Positions 60,120-64,000 of a stretch of DNA of 64,000 nt are shown one piece after another. Under the pieces are notes generated by a model. It was not told where the DNA came from. It was given only the letters and a program-made list of their open reading frames with translations, and did no database searches. Numbering within the stretch: the first letter of the stretch is position 1; each line of letters opens with the position of its first letter. This DNA comes from Chaetoderma sp. LZ-2023a (Eukaryota; Mollusca; Caudofoveata; Chaetodermatida; Chaetodermatidae): the NCBI GenBank assembly GCA_034401795.1, contig CM067373.1, positions 38,613,669 to 38,677,668 on the forward strand, read 5' to 3'. A program made the translations under genes and the position numbers.

Positions 60120-60520
60120 GATTTCTGTGACCTGGTGTGTAAAGGTGGCATAAATGACTTTCCCAATGACTGGTAACGTGTCCCCTTGTGATTGTTTTAT
60201 TTCTTAGTGGTAGTTTAAGGAGATTTATCCTTATGTCAGCATGTGAATACTCGTGTGTTTATCATAATATCCTTTTAGCAGTTATTATTGGCAAACATTC
60301 CACATTAAATTGGACCAAAACTGGAATCTTTTGAATCTTGCAATAGACTAAATTCAGTCACATTTGTACCTGGCTTTTATCATATACTCAAATTTTCACA
60401 CGTATGTATTATTAATAAGGTATGCTGAGAAATGGTTATGATGGCGGCCATCTTTCTTTTTCAAACTACCTCTGATGGCTGCGAGATCTCATAGTTACTT
60501 TGAGCTCTAGGACATCCATG
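60120..60520. other. Unassigned flank
   Basis: No gene or repeat recognised. Confidence 0.5.
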
Positions 60521-60524
60521 TGAT

Positions 60525-61680
60525 ACACGCACGGACACACCCACACTAGATCTACATCCATGGTAATTACATGCACTCATGCATCCTAGATCTACATGCA
60601 CGTTATACTCATGCATCCTAGATCTACATCCATGTTATACACACACGCTTGTGCATCCTAGATCTACATCCATATTATGCTCATGCATCCTAGATCTACA
60701 TCCATGTTATACACACGTTTGTCCATCCTAGATCTGCATCCGTGTTATACACAGGCACGCGTACATCCTAGATCTACGTGACCACATCCATGTTATACAC
60801 ACGCTTGTGCATCCTAGATCTACATGCATGTTATACACACGCACTCGTGCATCCTAGATCTACATCCATGTTATACACACGCACACATGCATCCTAGATC
60901 TACATCCATGTCACATGCACGCACACACGATCTATATCCGGGTTATACACACGCACACATCCTAAATCTACATCCATGTTATACACACGCACGCACGCAC
61001 ACGATCTACATCCAGGTCACACGCACGCACACACGGCTAATGAATCCTAGATCTACATCCATGTTATACACACACACTCATGGCTCATGCATCCTAGATC
61101 TACATCCATGTTATACACATACACTCATAGCTCATGCATCCTAGATCTACATCCATGTTATACACATGCACTCATGCATCCTATATCTACATCCATGTTA
61201 TACACTCCTAAATCTACATCCATTTTGTACACACACACACAATCTAGATCTACATTCATGTTATACACACTCACACATCCTAGATCTACATCCATGTTAT
61301 ACACACACGCTTATGAATCCTAGATCTACATCCATGTTATACACACGCACACACATCCTAGATCTACATCCATGTTATACACACACACTCATGGCTCATG
61401 CATCCTAGATCTACATCCATGTTATATACATACACTCATAGCTCATGCATCCTAGATCCACATCCATGTTATACACATGCACTCATGCATCCTATATCTA
61501 CATCCATGTTATACACACGCTTGTGTATCCTAAATCTACATCCATTTTGTACACACACGCACGCACAAGCACACGCACACGCACACACACACACTAGATC
61601 TACATCCATGTTATACACACGCACACATCCTAGATCTACATCCATGTTATACACACACACACATCCTAGATCTACAGTTA
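60525..61680. repeat. ~38-bp minisatellite
   Basis: Unit ATCCTAGATCTACATCCATG, TTATACACACGCACACATGC; about 28 units of variable spacing. AGATCT recurs in nearly every unit. Overlapping ORFs here are artefacts. Confidence 0.92.
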
Positions 61681-61890
61681 AAGTTCCTTTCCCATGTAAT
61701 GGTGCAGCCAGCCCTGTCTGATTGAGGTGTGATTGTGTATATCGGTATATTTTAAACACTAATTCACTCCGATACATTTTGAAAATAATGTACCATTTAA
61801 CCCTTTCAACGGCGCTTCCAGTCAAGTTAATTTCAAAATATTCAAAGAAATGTATATCGTAAAGAATTTAATTTTTCTGTGATTTGTCAT

Positions 61891-62104
61891 TGAAAGGGTT
61901 AATGATCAAGATTGGTAAAACAAATTGACATTTCTGCTTAGTGAATGTCCATTTATTTATCCCTAGAATGAAATCATTCAAGTGCTAAACTTTCAAAATT
62001 AGTCTCTCTTGGTCTGCAAATAGGCATTTCCCAAGACAACTTCATTTCTCAAAACCACTTCAGAAGCGTTTTTTGCAAGGTTGAGTGTTGAAGGGTTAAT
62101 GCAG
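61891..62104. repeat. TTAA hairpin MITE (family B), degenerate
   Basis: GGGTTAATGATCAAGATTGG start, TCTCTTGGTCTGCAAATAGG arm, right end GAGTGTTGAAGGGTTAA. Confidence 0.65.
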
Positions 62105-62478
62105 GATTTAGTCATTTATTTAGTATTTTTATCAGTGCTTTTTTAATATTAACATGCTAGCATCTGTTTTTTATAATTTGTACTTCCACGATGTTGGTGA
62201 ATATCGTGATATTAATGAATATCGTGATATCGGTGAATATCGCGATATCAGTGAAGGTCTGGAATATGCTTGTTAATTTCTGTCTAGCATTTTTTGTTGA
62301 AAATTTTATCTTTGTTAAGTTTTAATCATTAGTTCCATTGTCTTACACTAAATTTTAAATTTAGCAGTAATTCATTTAATATGTTTGTTGTTTCAACATT
62401 TAAATCTATCTTTAGATTTATATTGTGTATAACATTAGTGATCATTCAGTTACACTAATTGTGTAGCCTGCATTTTAA

Positions 62479-62672
62479 CCCTTTAACCCTCAGATTTGTT
62501 CAAGAAAATTTCATTTGTGTCATAGAAAATGTCCATTTGCAGACCAAGAGAAGACTATTTTTACAAATTTACTGCTGGAATATTTTCAAAAATATTCTTC
62601 TCTTGGTCTGCAAATGGACATTTCTCAAGACCACTGTAGAAGCCATTTTTGGCTGGTATGAGTGTTAAAGGG
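62479..62672. repeat. TTAA hairpin MITE (family B), complete
   Basis: TTAA on both sides (62475-62478 and 62673-62676). Ends CCCTTTAACCCTCA and TGAGTGTTAAAGGG. Arms ATGTCCATTTGCAGACCAAG and AAGACTATTTTTACAAATTT pair with the right side. 194 bp; the top of the hairpin is deleted relative to other copies. Confidence 0.85.
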
Positions 62673-62817
62673 TTAAAAGATTTGCATCAAATTTTAACAC
62701 AACGAAGGTTGTTACTGTGAAAAGGGGATCTCCAGATATTAACCATGATACGAAGTAAATAACCCGGATCAGCATGTCAAACTTTACCATCATAATAGAA
62801 ATTTGTCACTTTACTGG

Positions 62818-63000
62818 TCAAGATAGCCAAAACGGCTTGTGCAGTGCTCTTGAGAAATGTTCATTTGCAGACCAAGAGAAGGTCTTTATTGAAAATTTAC
62901 CACTGGAATGACTGGCTCTATAACAGATCCAGTCATTCCAGAGGTAAATTTTCAAAAAATACTCTTCTCTTGGCCTGCCAATGGATAGTTACTAAGCAGA
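62818..63000. repeat. TTAA-type hairpin MITE (family B)
   Basis: Arms TTTACCACTGGAATGACTGG and GATCCAGTCATTCCAGAGGT. Outer blocks CATTTGCAGACCAAGAGAAG and CTTCTCTTGGCCTGCCAATG. Confidence 0.75.
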
Positions 63001-63262
63001 ATTTTAGTTTTTCTTGACCAAAGTTTATGTAGTGCAAGCTTTGTGTGAATTCACCGTGATTGAGAATTTTACTAAGCGTCTGTTCATAGATCTTACTTGT
63101 ACCTTCAATAAAGTAATTTGAAAGTGACTATAGTATGAAATATTTTGAAACTAATTTGACTAGGGTTGTTCATGAGTTAGAATATTTCTTATATATACAC
63201 ATTGTTAAAAAAAACCATGTTATATCCGTTTTGAAAATGTTGGTCCCGATCCCAGGCTGATT

Positions 63263-63606
63263 CATAATGAAGAAATATTAGTTACATTGTACCTCCGAGA
63301 TGTAGAAATTGTTTGAGTGTCGCTTTCGTGACCATCTCGGCCACTTCTTCAGCACTAACTGATTGTCGCTGGCAACGGCACTCTTGTCAGTTCTTGTGGA
63401 GTCGCGTGACAGCATTGTATCCCTCGTCTCGGTTCATGGTTGGTTGGTGTTTGTAGATTTCAATGGCCTTTTTTAACTTTACGTTTGAACAAGTTGGTCT
63501 CGATGTTGATGACTAAGGCACTCCGAAAGAAGTGACCGAGATGGTCATGAAAGCTACACTCAAACAATTTCTACATCACAGAGAGGAAACTCATATTTCT
63601 TCATTA
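63263..63606. repeat. Long inverted repeat, probably Penelope-like terminal sequence
   Basis: Left GATGTAGAAATTGTTTGAGT and GACCATCTCGGCCACTTCTT against right GAAGTGACCGAGATGGTCAT and ACTCAAACAATTTCTACATC, outward to ATGAAGAAATAT. The GTTTGAGTGTCGCTTTCGTG block also precedes the Penelope-like RT fragment at 54310. Confidence 0.7.
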
Positions 63607-64000
63607 AGGGTATATCTGGTTTCTATGTTTGAAATGGTTAAAACAATGTTTTAGAATTTGTAATATTATACATACACTGCGTGCTACACAAGTGAGTTTG
63701 TGAAATTGAGGCTGACGTAAATGAGCTAATAGAAACTTGACATGGATCGTTCTATTTTTTGACCAGATAATGAGAGATACCGCGATTGACCAGATTATCG
63801 ACTTCATGATAGGATATTTCTGCATTGACAAGATGATAGGATATTTCTGGATTGACTCGAGCCATAATTATATCAACCCCATTAATAACGCAGATATGAA
63901 TGTGTATTTCTAATGACATATGCCTTTAATTAATTAATTGTATCTGCATGTTTGTGTACCAAACCCGACCGCTTATTACACAATCTTTGACAATTCCTAG
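63607..64000. other. Unassigned 3' edge of the window
   Basis: A direct repeat CATGATAGGATATTTCTGCA / AGATGATAGGATATTTCTGG lies near 63805-63850. Nothing else supported. Confidence 0.45.

Noticed and set aside
60824-61825. Several overlapping ORFs with STSMLYTHTH repeats
   Set aside because: Translations of the ~38-bp AGATCT minisatellite on both strands.
1-64000. tRNA and rRNA genes
   Set aside because: I looked for A/B-box promoter strings and rRNA-like conserved stretches and found none I could support; a tRNAscan-SE and Infernal run would be decisive.

Overview
This window is animal DNA, most likely from a mollusc or a close lophotrochozoan relative. That assignment is an inference. It rests on small exons in long introns, DIRS, P, Penelope-like, Tc1 and non-LTR elements side by side, and several copies of a repeat that opens with AGCTCACC and closes with a GGGCCTCTTGTT-like end, a style I associate with bivalve and gastropod genomes. 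There are no bacterial-style genes.

One host gene runs through almost the whole window on the + strand: TADA2B (transcriptional adaptor ADA2b of the SAGA histone acetyltransferase module). Thirteen phase-compatible exons at 6120-59226 encode about 345 residues, from the end of the SANT domain to the natural stop. The ZZ domain and most of SANT lie upstream of the window. The coding part is about 1.04 kb in 53 kb. Everything else is intron or 3' flank filled with mobile elements and minisatellites.

Layout: 1-6119, upstream intron with an AGCTCACC-type repeat, a broken Tc1 transposon (1960-3452) and small repeats. 6120-7909, exons 1-3. 7910-27873, a 20 kb intron holding nested MITEs, a full-length DIRS retrotransposon with GAG, RT/RNase H and tyrosine recombinase (14529-21579), and a deleted P-element relic with a THAP domain (22325-25047). 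27874-37088, exons 4-7 with a 2 kb minisatellite. 37089-44150, intron 7 with a decayed second DIRS copy (about 38845-41663). 44151-53667, exons 8-11 with more minisatellites, a non-LTR RT fragment and a hAT insertion inside an older MITE. 53668-59226, exons 12-13 with a Penelope-like RT fragment. 59227-64000, 3' flank with two minisatellites, hairpin MITEs and a long inverted repeat.

The most unusual pattern concerns splice junctions. Eight of the twelve introns have a tandem array or duplication touching, or within about 40 bp of, a splice site. In four of them (exon 1 end, exon 7 end, exon 10 start, exon 12 end) the repeated unit contains a copy of the exon edge itself. The exon 7 case creates a second donor that would add 14 residues in frame. 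Two insertions are precisely dated by nesting: a hAT element with 8-bp target duplication inside a MITE, and a three-level nest at 12334-13981.
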